This document shows positions 33,434 through 43,366 of a stretch of 64,000 bases of DNA, one piece after another. The stretch spans positions 1 to 64,000 of the forward strand of contig JAPJBO010000316.1 of the NCBI GenBank assembly GCA_030068145.1. The letters run 5' to 3'. The DNA comes from Diplonema papillatum. Lineage: Eukaryota > Euglenozoa > Diplonemea > Diplonemida > Diplonemidae. The notes under the pieces are model-generated. The model was not told where the DNA came from. It worked only from the letters and a program-made list of their open reading frames with translations, and ran no database searches. Every line of letters starts with the position of its first letter. The first letter of the stretch is position 1. The position numbers and the translations under genes were made by a program.

Positions 33434-35194
33434 CTGAAACGCCCGCACAGACTCGACTGAGGACACTGATCTTCGAAAGCGGATGATGGGCGTTTTGCTT
33501 GTCGATGTCGTCGAGCCGCGAGTCCTTGCACTTGTCTCGATCGTCGCAGTGTCTCAAGACCTACAACGATCTTCTAACTTCACGGCCTGCTACGTGGGCG
33601 TATGTGTGCGACGTATAGAATTCGCAAACCGTGAATGGGATCCTTTGGGGCCGCACACTGTGCGTGGGATAGATGGAAACGGCACATTCAAGGGCGTTCT
33701 GAAAGTGTCTTCTCAGGTAACCAGCCTTCCTAGCTCCGCATTCAGGATAGATGCAGTCAGGCGGCCTCTGGGTGATAGGGACCCGCCAGGCTCCCCTCGC
33801 TGGACCCGTTTAGCATTGAGTTCTTTTGAGTACATGAACCACATGGAGGATTCAGCAGTACTGACGAAGTGTCTTCATCCAGCCGAAAAAAAACCTGGTT
33901 TCGTGAGGAAGGGAGCGAGCTGCGGCCCGTCCCGTTCAACCCTTTGCCGCAAGGCAGCTTCCCCAACTCCCCTGCACCTCGCGCGTGCTCAAGATCTGTC
34001 CTCTCGCACTACCACTCCTGGTCTAGCTCGAGGGGGTAGCACACCCTCCCCCCGCCCAACGGCTTCCAATGCCGTTTCGCTTCTGTTTTCCTTTTGTGAA
34101 GAACAAGACCCATTTTTTTTTTTGTCCCCCCTCCTGGGTTGTGGAAACGGATACTGCTTCAGCGAATCCACGCCGTCGTCCTCCCCCCCCAGCCGAAGAC
34201 GCACTTCGAAACGAGTTCCTCCTTTCCCCTTTCTTTTTAATTCGGTTCTCTTTCGCGAGAGGGGAGACGAGAATGCGGCTTCTGTTTCCGTCCCTCCACA
34301 CAGGCTCTGTTGGTCCCGCCGGGCTGACCCTCTTTTTCTCTTCTTGCCTAACCTAGACAGAGACACTTAACCTGCTTCTTTCTCTGCTTTGCGAGCGCTT
34401 CGACACATTCCCTCCAAAAGTGACGACGACAGACCCTTCAAGGGGTTGTGCCATATCTGCCAGCTCAGTGACGGTGCTCCTTATGGGGTTCCGCTTTGTT
34501 CATATGCGACCTGTCTCATGGCACGTGAAGCTATCGTGAAGAGACCGTGCCCGCAGAGTTTGCATGATTCCGTACCCCTCGCTGCAGTTGACACGAGGAT
34601 ACGAAGTTACGTGCACCTTGCATTGAAGCCGACAGGGGTTGTGCTCATGATTACGCACCTCACACTTCACTTGATTCGACCTGCTTCTTGAGGAGAGTGT
34701 GCATGCGCGCTTATTGCGACCTGTAACTCGCTGCCTCGGCCGACAACTGCGGGTGTGGAAAACTCCCTGCTTGCCCGACAAAGGTTTGCATTTGCGGTCA
34801 CTACAATACAGGAATCTCAAAAGAGCTTTAACTCTGAAAAGTGTGCCGTGCCTTCCTCCATTTTGAAAGGCACACCGGGTCCGAAGAGCCACCACAAAAC
34901 CTGCAGGGCGAAATCATCCCCTCCCACACGATCGATACAGCACAGAAAGAGCGCGGGTAGCCAACACTGTAAGAGAGACGTCCGTACCTCTGCAAGCCAA
35001 GCAAACGACCTTCACAGCGCCGTGAACGTTGTCTTGACCGGAACCGCGGTCTTTGCTGTTGTCCTAGCCGCCGCTGCGTGGATCACGGGTTGCCACCACT
35101 GGTCAACCACTGCCGGCCGAGCGAGTCGCGTTTGCCCGGCGAGACCGTCCGGGGGGGGTGTCGGCGGAGCTTTTTGGCGAGGATCCCCCAGCTG
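33434..35194. other. Intergenic, nothing recognised except a short dispersed-repeat piece
   Basis: The longest frame (33483-34370, plus) has no motif and atypical composition. Bases about 34810-34842 (GGAATCTCAAAAGAGCTTTA, ACTCTGAAAAG) belong to the short repeat family also found in the PLAA intron. No other structure was found. Confidence 0.5.
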
Positions 35195-35677
35195 ATGGAG
35201 TTCGTGTGCGTCGTGGGAGATGCGTGCTATGCCATCGCCGTCGGGGTGGACGAGACGGTTGGCAAGCTGAAGAAGAGGATGCGGTTCGAGCACGGGCTGG
35301 AGGAGGAGCACTACGAGCTCGTCTGCGACGGAGAGCGGCTGCCGGAAAACGAGCCGTTCGGCAGGCTGCCGGTCTGCAGCGGCGGGCACTTAGTCGCCCG
35401 CGCCACGCGGCGGGGCGCCGCGCTGGCCTTCCTGCGGGCGGCGCGCACCCCGGTCACGAAAGACGCGTTCCATTCCGCCGTCCTCGCGCGGGACGAAGAA
35501 CTCTGCCGGAACCTCCTCGCGGCTGGGGTGCTCCCCCTTGCCGTTCCGAAAATCGCGAAGGACCCGCCCGGATTCATGCTCCCGGGGTATGCACAGCCGC
35601 CCGTTTTCTTAGTAAATATAGTCGATATTACATCAGGAAACTCATTAACGTATCCGACGAATACCTCTCATGGCTGA
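35195..35677 (+). CDS. Ubiquitin-like-domain protein, 5' part of the ankyrin locus
   Basis: From the ATG at 35195 (MEFVCVVGDACYAIAVGVDE) the first 70 residues have the strand-helix-strand spacing of a beta-grasp domain, with TVGKLKKRMRFEHGLEEEHY as the helix and YELVCDGERLPENEPFGRL as the following strands. This is ubiquitin-like and also reminiscent of the header of Crinkler-type proteins, but neither is proven. A short helical part follows (FHSAVLARDEELCRNLLAAG), ankyrin-like in character. The last 40 residues run into a duplicated repeat, so the frame probably ends in an intron or a rearrangement. The plus-strand ankyrin frame at 36126 begins with a copy of this domain's RFEHGLE segment, so the two may have been one gene. 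Confidence 0.5.
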   Translation: MEFVCVVGDACYAIAVGVDETVGKLKKRMRFEHGLEEEHYELVCDGERLPENEPFGRLPVCSGGHLVARATRRGAALAFLRAARTPVTKDAFHSAVLARDEELCRNLLAAGVLPLAVPKIAKDPPGFMLPGYAQPPVFLVNIVDITSGNSLTYPTNTSHG

Positions 35678-35880
35678 AACGCAAAATGGCGAGGAGTCTG
35701 CTCATGCCGCCGGAACCTCCTCGCGGCTGGGGTGCTCCCCCTTGCCGTTCCAAAAAGCGCGAAGGACCCGCCCGGATTCCTGCTCCCGGGTTATACACAC
35801 GCCTGTTTTTGGTAAATATAGTCGATGTCACATCAGTAGACACATTATTGTATCCGACGAATACCTCTCACGGCTGAAAC
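35505..35880 (+). repeat. Tandem duplication of the end of the ubiquitin-like frame
   Basis: Bases 35505-35690 and 35715-35880 are diverged direct copies: both carry CGGAACCTCCTCGCGGCTGG, GGTGCTCCCCCTTGCCGTTC, AAATATAGTCGAT and GTATCCGACGAATACCTCTC followed by ATGGCTGAAAC or ACGGCTGAAAC. The ATATCCGACGAATACCT piece occurs once more near 48717, so the downstream half of the unit contains dispersed-repeat sequence. Confidence 0.85.
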
Positions 35881-36125
35881 ATCACGAGGGCGGCGTCGAA
35901 GCTTCACCAGCTCGACGCCGCCCACACGTGACTGACACCAAATGCGCGCGTAACCATGGTTAAAACGTACGAAAAACATCGCTACAAAACTTAGACATTA
36001 ACACGGCTAAAAGTACCGGAATGTGTAACATGAAAAGCCTCTATGCCAGTATGAAGACAAAACTCCCGTTTTCAGTGTAGTCTATGGAGCAGCTGATGAT
36101 TAGGCCGGAGCCCTTTTGACGCAGA

Positions 36126-37190
36126 ATGGCGAGAAGCCACTGCTCACGCCCGCCAGATCTCCGGTTCGAGCACGGGCTGGAAAAAGAGGAGCACTATCCC
36201 TTATCGACGTGTGCGGCTCGTGGCGTGTGTTGGGCCGGGAGAACTCATAGACCTGCTGACGCGTCACACCGTGCTGCCGGGACTGCGGAGGGCGTTCTCG
36301 TGCGCGAGGCGAATACGTTCCAGGAAAAGTGGAAGAGGCTGCCGCTAGTGCGCTGCCTGCTTGACCAGGGGGCCTGCCCGTGTTCCTCTCCAACCAACAT
36401 TGCTTACCGTAACAGGTACCTCGCGTCTTCTTACAGGGCCGGAAGCTTCTCAGCTTATCGCCTTATTGCCGACCACGTTGCGTCGAATGCCAGCCCGCGC
36501 TCGAATGAGCCCACCGTCGACGTGTTGGTGCGGCTCGCGGTGTGTGTTGAGCCGGGAGAACTCAAAGACCTGCTGACGCGTCACACCGTGCTGCCGGGTA
36601 CTGCGGAGGTTGTCCTTGAGCGCGAGGCGAACAAGTTCCAGGACAAGTGGAGGAGGCATCTGCCGGTTGTTCGTTGCCTGCTCGACCAAGGGGCCTGCCC
36701 GTTGGCTCGGATGAACAGCAGCACCCCGCTGGCCCTCGCGTGCCGCTACTTTCCCGAAGCCGCGGCGGCGATGCTGCCGCGTGTCTCGGCCGCCGACGGG
36801 CCTGAGACTAGCTTCGATGATTCTCGCACGACGTTTTTACACCTCGCCTGCCGGCAGCCCTCCAACGCGCGGCTGCCGCTCGTGGCCCGGCTTTGCGAGA
36901 AGTTCGGCGCGGCGGCCGTCAACAGCACCGACGCGAAGGGGGTCACGCCGCTGTGGCGCGCGTGCAACTCGCGGAGCCCGTGCTGCCTCGCCCTAGTGAC
37001 CGCCCTCCTCGAACACGGTGCGGACCCGCTGCTGGGGGCCGCGCAATACGGCCGGCCGGTCCTCCGAGCCCACGTGCGCAGCCACTGGGCGGCTGTCGTC
37101 CTCCTCCAGCAGAAGGGCGGCGGCGACGTCGCGCAGGCCCTCGCAGCCGCGTCGCTACCGCGCCCGAAGGTGAAGCGGGGGAAGCAGTGA
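36126..37190 (+). CDS. Ankyrin-repeat protein with an internal coding duplication
   Basis: The 354-residue frame lacks a good upstream start. Its C-terminal two thirds hold ankyrin-type repeats: VRCLLDQGACPLARMNSSTP then LALACRYFP, FLHLACRQPSNARLPLVARL, and VTPLWRACNSRSPCCLALVT then ALLEHGADPL. The first half contains two copies of one segment: 36205-36375 and 36535-36700 both encode VREAN/EREANKFQ and VRCLLDQGACP, but copy 1 is partly out of frame. Its first 20 residues copy the ubiquitin-like frame at 35195 (RFEHGLEKEEHY). The C-terminal tail is basic (PRPKVKRGKQ). I see a real ankyrin-encoding exon in a rearranged context; whether the gene is expressed is open. Confidence 0.55.
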   Translation: MARSHCSRPPDLRFEHGLEKEEHYPLSTCAARGVCWAGRTHRPADASHRAAGTAEGVLVREANTFQEKWKRLPLVRCLLDQGACPCSSPTNIAYRNRYLASSYRAGSFSAYRLIADHVASNASPRSNEPTVDVLVRLAVCVEPGELKDLLTRHTVLPGTAEVVLEREANKFQDKWRRHLPVVRCLLDQGACPLARMNSSTPLALACRYFPEAAAAMLPRVSAADGPETSFDDSRTTFLHLACRQPSNARLPLVARLCEKFGAAAVNSTDAKGVTPLWRACNSRSPCCLALVTALLEHGADPLLGAAQYGRPVLRAHVRSHWAAVVLLQQKGGGDVAQALAAASLPRPKVKRGKQ

Positions 37191-37344
37191 TTCGGTCGAT
37201 CCTCAAACCAGCCGCGTGCCAAGTCAGTTGCAAGATAGCTACCCTGTTGCCTTCCCTGAGAGTACGAAGCACTTGGCGAGAAGACTCCATCTCAACCCTC
37301 AACAGCCAACCCTGAACACCCGCGCACCAGAAGCAGTGCAGTCA

Positions 37345-37540
37345 TGTTCACCAAGCTGATTGCTAATTCGGCCGTTGACGACCTTCGCAGGTACCATGCG
37401 CAAGAAAAGACCTGTGCTGCGACCGCCCTCCTCGAACACGGCACGGACCAGCTGCTGGGGGCCGCACAGTACGGCCGGCCGGTCCTCCGAGCCCACGTGC
37501 GCAGCCACTGGGCGGCTGTCTTCCTCCTGTCATTTTCTTG
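37345..37540 (+). pseudogene. Direct duplicate of the ankyrin gene's 3' part
   Basis: Bases 37420-37515 repeat about 37003-37100 (GACCGCCCTCCTCGAACACG, then CGGCCGGCCGGTCCTCCGAG and CACGTGCGCAGCCACTGGGC) with few changes, ending where the parent reads VVLLQQKG and this copy reads VFLLSFSCA. It lies 150 bp downstream of the parent stop codon. Confidence 0.8.
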
Positions 37541-37548
37541 CGCAAGGA

Positions 37549-37737
37549 GCAACTGACTTGGTACGCGGCTGGGTGTGAGGATCGACTGCATCACCACTTC
37601 ACCTTCGCGACGCGGCACCGGCACCGCTGCGAGGGCCTGCGCGACGTCGCCGCCGCCCTTCTGCTGGAGGAGGACGACAGCCGCCCAGTGGCTGCGCACG
37701 TGGGCTCGGAGGACCGGCCAGCCGTACTGCCCGCTCT
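37549..37737 (-). pseudogene. Inverted duplicate of the ankyrin gene's 3' end and 3' flank
   Basis: The reverse complement matches about 37040-37230, including the last codons (HWAAVVLLQQKGGGDVAQAL), the stop region and about 35 bp of 3' flank (GCAACTGACTTGGYACGCGG). With the preceding direct copy it forms a head-to-head arrangement capable of a large hairpin. No purpose is apparent. Confidence 0.8.
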
Positions 37738-37739
37738 AT

Positions 37740-38345
37740 GGTCGGCAATGGTCACCTGCGGCGGCGAAATCGCTGGTATTGGTCGGTAGTGGAAAACGTG
37801 GCTGGCAGTAGGTCGAAGCATGTGAGTATACTGCCAGCTGCCACTGCCGACCTTCTCGTTTGTGAGTTGCTCGCAATGCAAAAATGCTCGATACAGACAG
37901 CCGTCGCGCGGCTCTCTTTTCACAAGCCCCTAAAGGTTGGAGAGTTCTGCAAGAAATCACCGAAGCCAAATATAGCATTACACTGACTCCTACGAGTCTG
38001 GCATTTCCAAACCTAGCAATCCACTGGCTCCTCGACGTCCAGTCTAGAAGCCTAGTGAGCTAGTATAACAAGTACCGTACAGCTCCCACCCAGGTCCAGG
38101 GCCTCAATGCAACGCCATCTAGCCCCACTTTGGTGTTGTTCAGTGCCCCTGTCCCATCCTCTTTCCTCCCCGTGTCTTTCGACGCATCAAAAACCTTTGC
38201 TCCACCGCCGCCAACCGCGGACGGGTTCTGCTTGTTAGTCGCGCCTTTGCATGACGGTGCGTGCTACTCGTGTACTGGCCGTGTGCTTCTGTGCCCATCT
38301 TGCCTGCTTTTAGCATGACAGCCACCGTTCGCGCGCAATATACGT
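37740..38345. other. Intergenic, nothing recognised
   Basis: Short frames only, without motifs. It separates the ankyrin duplications from the minisatellite. Confidence 0.5.
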
Positions 38346-38900
38346 GTTTCGCTCTTTTGGTGACGAGTCAAATCGAACCGCGCACACAATGCCGCTGACA
38401 TTGCGTAGGTGTTTACGACACCGCCCCACGTGTCCAGGGCTGCTAAACGAACCGAATCAAAAGACGCATACAAGGTCGCTGGCATTGCGTAGGTGTTTTC
38501 GACACGTGTCCAGGGCTGCTAAACGAACCGAATCAAAAGACGCATACAAGGTCGGTGACATTGCGTAGGTGTTTACGACACCGCCCCACGTGTCCAGGGC
38601 TGCTAAACGAACCGAATCAAAAAGACGCATACAAGGTCGGTGGCATTGCGTAGGTGTTTACGACACCGCCCCACGTGTCCAGGGCTGCTAAACGAACCGA
38701 ATCAAAAGACGCATACAAGGTCGCTGGCATTGCGTAGGTGTTTACGACACGTGTCCAGGGCTGCGAAACGAACCGAATCAAAAGACGCATACAAGGTCGG
38801 TGGCATTGCGTAGGTGTTTACGACACCGCCCCACGTGTCCAGGGCTGCTTAACGAACCGAATCAAAAAGACGCATACAAGGTCGCTGGCATTGCTTCGGT
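38346..38900. repeat. 84-bp minisatellite, about six and a half copies
   Basis: The unit contains GGTGACATTGCGTAGGTGTT, TACGACACCGCCCCACGTGT, CCAGGGCTGCTAAACGAACC and GAATCAAAAGACGCATACAA. Two copies (near 38480 and 38730) lack the ACCGCCCC piece, and two carry an extra A before GACGC, so the units fall into subtypes. No cas-like gene or unique spacers are present, so it is not a CRISPR array. Confidence 0.95.
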
Positions 38901-39560
38901 GACAGCGAGAATGAAGCGTGCCTTCGTCACTTGAGAAGGAAAAAAACTGGAAACGGAAAGGAATTAAGACACATGCACGCACATCAGACCACAATTCACT
39001 CAGTCGAAGTTACAGGGTGATTTCCACTGCCCTTTGCAGATGATTGCGTCCCACGCATCTGCCAACAGCATGTTCTGCACCTCCTTGGACGACCCCGCCT
39101 TGCCATGCTCTTCGTCACTTCACACACAAGATGGAAGCTAGTCACCTTGCTGCACGTCTGGACAATCCGCCACCTCTCGCGCTGCAACAGCAACCCCGAA
39201 AAGGACGGAAGAGACGGTCGACCGCAAAACAGAGTCGTCAAATCGACGATAGACGTTCCCCCGGGTTTACATCGAGCGGGCACGAGATACACAACTTTGG
39301 CTCGCCGACGAAGTGAAAGTGTGCGAATACATTAACGAAAACCTAGACAGTAATATAGCACAAAGCATCTGCAGAATCACATGAAAAGTCATAGGCAAAC
39401 CCCCGTTTTCACATTTGTGGTGGGGTTTACCGGAAGAAAGCGGTCCTGGGATAGGAACCGACGTCCGCTGCACCACAAAAGCTCGGCCGAAGACAAGAGA
39501 ACCCAAGAACTGACAACAGAAGCCACGCTAGGGAAGTCGCGAGTGTTATCCGTCAACGTG
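38901..39560. other. Non-coding, with one short dispersed-repeat copy
   Basis: Bases about 39365-39420 (ATCTGCAGAATCACATGAAA, then CCCCCGTTTTCAC) belong to the short repeat family listed in the findings. No motif-bearing frame. Confidence 0.5.
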
Positions 39561-39976
39561 TCCACACCCCAAACACCTAGCCAATGGCTAGCCCGACTCA
39601 AGCACCGGACCTTTCACCCTCAAAAACACTGGAAATACCCGTGCAAGAATACGGCCAAACAGGCGAAAGGGGGGAGAATAATGGAAAGACCCACCGAGAC
39701 AGCCGGCCTCGCAGCCGAGGCCGTCTGAAAGACAAATCCCGGAGGCTCCCGACGCGTCGTGACACTCGGTCGGGTTGACGACTACGAAAATGTCGGGCGA
39801 CGGTAAAGGCGGCGGCAAGGGCATGGCCGGCAGGCTGAAGGCAAGTGAACAAGAAATGACAAGAGACGTCACACTAAGGAACACCCAGACTCCCAGCCAA
39901 CTTCCAACCGACTGGATCACCGGGCCTTTGAACCTCAAAACACCACTCACACGGGAAATACCCGCAAGCAAGAATA
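39561..39976 (+). repeat. Distal relic copy of the CRNKL1 promoter and first codons
   Basis: Bases 39561-39850 match the region upstream of the true CRNKL1 start, including AGCCAATGGCTAGCCCGACT, the ACGGCCAAACAGGCGAAAGG block and the start ATGTCGGGCGACGGTAAAGG at 39790. The copy keeps an open frame after the ATG (MSGDGKGGGKGMAGRLK) until 39984. It is the leftmost member of the array that continues after the transposon at 39977-43366. Confidence 0.85.
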
Positions 39977-42900
39977 CACGGTGAACTCCAGCCTCTGAGC
40001 TGGAGTGGATCGGGAGGTCCTAGGAGAGGGTGTGGTCACACCCGCAAAGGGCATGTGCCACACCCGCAAAGGACATGTGCCACACCCGCAAAGGGCATGT
40101 GACACCCGCAAAGCGGGTGTGGAAACAGGGGATTTCGGTGGAAATACCTTGGTTCTCATCGGTATTCTGGACCGGCCTTGTTTCTTTTGGAATGCAACAT
40201 GTTCCTTTTGAACCTCAACCCCCTCTGGATTATGTTTGTTGATTGAATTACCTCAGAATACGACTCCCAGTGCCCTTCTCTCATGGGGTTGGGCCAGTTT
40301 CGCTTGTTACTGGGGCCATGGTTTTGTATTGGGGTTTTTTGCTGTGTCTACCTTTTCTTGATTGTTAGACTCTATGTAGTGCAACAGCAGTGAATCGGAA
40401 CTTGACAGATCGTGGGGTTCCACCGTTATCCACCGTTGTGTGGACCCCCAAACTGCAGACTGTAGGGGATTTCTTGTGGCGGCGGTCTGGATTTTGCGTC
40501 AGCAGGTGGACAACAACAAGGAGAAAAAGAACTCGAGAACAACCGGCGATAAAACAAACATAGCATAACTTTGTGGGAACTTACAAAGGAAGGAAGGACA
40601 GATCAAGTCTTCGATCAGAGCAAGTTATGTCATGTGCTGGCGGATGTGCCGTGTCCACGCACCCTTTGATCCAAGCTTTCTCCAGCACAGCTTGCATCGA
40701 AGAGGCTCATCGAAGAGAGCAGGATGCTTTTTTTGGACATGCTGACTCATTCCAGCTGCCTTTACTTTTACACGACATGCAGGGCATTCAGCCATGCAGT
40801 GGCATTGAATGCGGTCGCGATGTGCTGCGTCGATATGGGCAGCCATCGAGGATTCCACAGCTTTTTTGCCACAAAAGTCGCACGGCAAATATGTTTCCGT
40901 TTCTTCTTCCTCTTCCTCTTCCTCTTCGTCTTCTTCTTCGTCTTCGTCTTCTTCGTCGTCTGCTTTCTCCTCACACTCCTCTGCTGCATCGCTATCACCC
41001 GCTTCCTCCAATTCCTTCTGAGCTCTCTGCACGAGGTTCTTGGTGAGGTTCTTGTCTGGCACAAACAGCGGCAGTTGTGGGGGGGCTGTCGGCGCCTCGC
41101 AGTTGCACACACGAATCGTTCCAGTTCCACCCGCAAACCGGAACGCCGTATAGGGCCCCCCACGAAAGACGAAGTTGGTTTTCATTGCGGCAAGCTGCTC
41201 ACAAAGAACGATAAGGGCTAGATTGCTACGCGCATTGCGGTGCAGGCAATCGCAAATCAAAACTGTTTGTTTTCCGCGAAAGCCTGTCTGGGACAGATCC
41301 GCAACCTTCCACGGAAGTCGGCGGGCTCTCCGTTTTTCCTCCGCGCATGCCAGATCTACCTCGCAGGTTTTTGGGCTGCTGATCATGGGCACGTCAGCTT
41401 TCCGCTCTCCGTTTTCTGCCTCCTCAGCTTCATCCGAACACTGCAATGGAAGGGCATCCATGCGATCCCACCAATGGCTGAGGCTGTGGCAATACGCATT
41501 CGTTGTTGAGCCCTTTCGCACGCTTTCCATGAGGTGGAGGAAGATGTGCGCAGATAAACGGGCACGCAAAAAGGGGATGCGGGCGGCAGTTTCTTTTTGA
41601 CCCCAGTAACGCCAGGGTACGTCCGAATACCGGAATTCGGCAAGGTCGCTTAGGCTGATGAATAGCCAGCGAAATGTTGGTGATAGCTCTCGTTGCGCCA
41701 TCATGGAGACTACCTTCCTCACGTGCGCTCCGGTAGCATTCTGGCTGACATCGATGTTCAAAGTGCTGCACAGGTCTCGAAGTGCCGACGTACTCTCAGC
41801 ATCCAGCTCCTTGAACAACGCCAACCCCATACCCTTTATGTCGTGCAGGGCTGGAGAAACGTAGTGTGCTGATGGTGCCACTGCGCTCAGCAGCGATGTG
41901 TAGCCAGCTGCAGCCATTTGGGCAAGGCTGAGGTGAGGAAAGCGATGTATGTACATGCTCCATTCGCTTGTTGGAACGGTGCATACTGCGCAGCGGTGGC
42001 CTCTTCCACCACACCCGTCAAGCCTCTGCCATCGGTCAAAGTGATCTCCGGTGATCTTTTCGATCCGAACCCGAGTCACACCGTGGCCGCGAACGATCTT
42101 TGCATTGTGAAGGCGCAAAATTGCATGGTTGAGAAACCGGTTCTCGAAATGCTTAAATTGCGCTTTCTTCCGGTCGACGACAGTTACGGACGGGACAAAA
42201 CCGCCGGTTTCTGGGTATACCAGGGACATCGACAGACGTGTGCGCGCGTTGCGCGATCTCAGCTGTGTACCCGTCGGTATACAGTACGCCAACAAGCGGG
42301 GACCTTCACTTGCCACAAGCCAAGGTGGAGCTGTCTGCAGAGCACTGGCTTCTGGTCGTCAGCGGGCTCGTCGAGGACGTAGGTGGTTGGGTACAGACCC
42401 GATGGCACACTGCTGCCCGCGGGGACAACACGTACGCACTCGAGAGTGACTGTTGTGCCCACCACCTTGTAATTAACCTGTGTAAACAGGCCTTCGACGA
42501 GGGTCACATGGAACCCTTGCTCTTTTGCACCCGGCGTCGTAATTGGGAAGGCGATGCGTATGGGCTTCGACGGCTCGTCCGCATCCGTGTTCTGGGCCTG
42601 CGTAATGGACGACAGAACGGCCAGGAGATCCGCTCCGCGGAACGTGGGCTTAGTGGCTTGAACCACTTTGTTGTACAGCGCGTGCTTAGCATGTGTCTGC
42701 TGTCTCCACGCCGTGATCGGCTTGCTTCTGAGCGTGACACCAACAACCTTCACATCTTGGACGTTGCGCACTTTGCTTTCAATGCGGTATTGATCCGGAA
42801 GGGTTCTCGCCTTCGTCATTGCTGTAACCTCCCCCGCTGTGAATTTCGGCGGCTTTATGAAGTCGGTGATGACCTGCATCAACAACGGCGACTTTTTGTG

Positions 42901-43366
42901 GAGTCTTACTCCTGTCACCTCGGAAACGAGCTGACGCAGGCTGCTCAACCTTATCGCTGCTCCGACCTTCTTTACGAGGTATGCCTCAATAAAGTTGGAG
43001 ACAACGTCGGAGGTCGCCGTGTTGTTGGCTTCGCAGTCGCTGCCATTGTCGCTGCCCTCGATCGTGCGCCTCCGCTTGTTGTCTTCAGGTGTTCGTGGCA
43101 TACTTGAGGACAGTGGCATCGTTGTGTTTAAGAGTGTGTGAGTCGCTGGATGATGTTTTCTTGAGGTATCAACGAACAGGTATCTGAGAAATTGGGGGAA
43201 AAGGCAAAGTCAGTCCAGAATACTGATGAGAACACAGGTATTTACACACGAAAATCCAACTTTCACACCCGCTTTTTGGGTGTGGCACATGCCCTTTGCG
43301 GGTGTGGCACATGCCCTTTTCGGACCTCCCGATTTAACTCCATCTCAGAGGCTGGAGTTCACCGTG
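39977..43366 (-). mobile_element. Complete 3.39-kb TIR DNA transposon, unclassified, TA target duplication
   Basis: The ends are inverted copies: CACGGTGAACTCCAGCCTCT at 39977 and the complement AGAGGCTGGAGTTCACCGTG ending at 43366. With the following ATCGGGAGGTCC blocks the TIR is about 44 bp. TA flanks both sides (39975-39976, 43367-43368), and neighbouring relic units show the empty site as GAATACGGCC. Just inside the ends lie inverted clusters of CACACCCGCAAAGGGCATGT (four near 40030-40120, two near 43265-43320), likely transposase-binding sites. One spliced minus-strand gene fills the middle. TA duplication is typical of Tc1/mariner, but the protein does not look like that family. Confidence 0.9.
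40625..43119 (-). CDS. Putative transposase with three C-terminal C2H2 fingers, one 47-nt intron
   Basis: Two overlapping minus-strand frames join cleanly if a 47-nt GT-AG intron (42263-42309, GTGAAG...ACACAG) is removed, giving 815 residues from the ATG at 43119. The N-terminal 100 residues are charged with a helical stretch (VVSNFIEAYLVKKVGAAIRL). The middle has CGGRGHRCAVC, a possible zinc knuckle, and conserved-looking ITGDHFDRWQRLDG and LHDIKGMGLALF. A long acidic run lies near residue 690. Three C2H2 fingers end the protein: CDFCGKKAVESSMAAHIDAA(H), CPACRVKVKAAGMSQHVQKK(H) and CKLCWRKLGSKGAWTRHIRQ(H). It is the only gene in an intact TIR element, hence the transposase call; I cannot place a DDE triad or name the superfamily. 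Confidence 0.65.

Noticed and set aside
33483..34370. Plus-strand frame of 295 residues
   Set aside because: No motif, no homologous feel and atypical composition; probably chance in a stop-poor stretch.
35195..35400. Firm Crinkler effector call
   Set aside because: The header resembles a beta-grasp fold, but the characteristic Crinkler motifs after it are absent, so only a ubiquitin-like domain is claimed.
38346..38900. CRISPR-like regular repeats
   Set aside because: Repeats are 84 bp without unique spacers, and the host is eukaryotic; it is a minisatellite.
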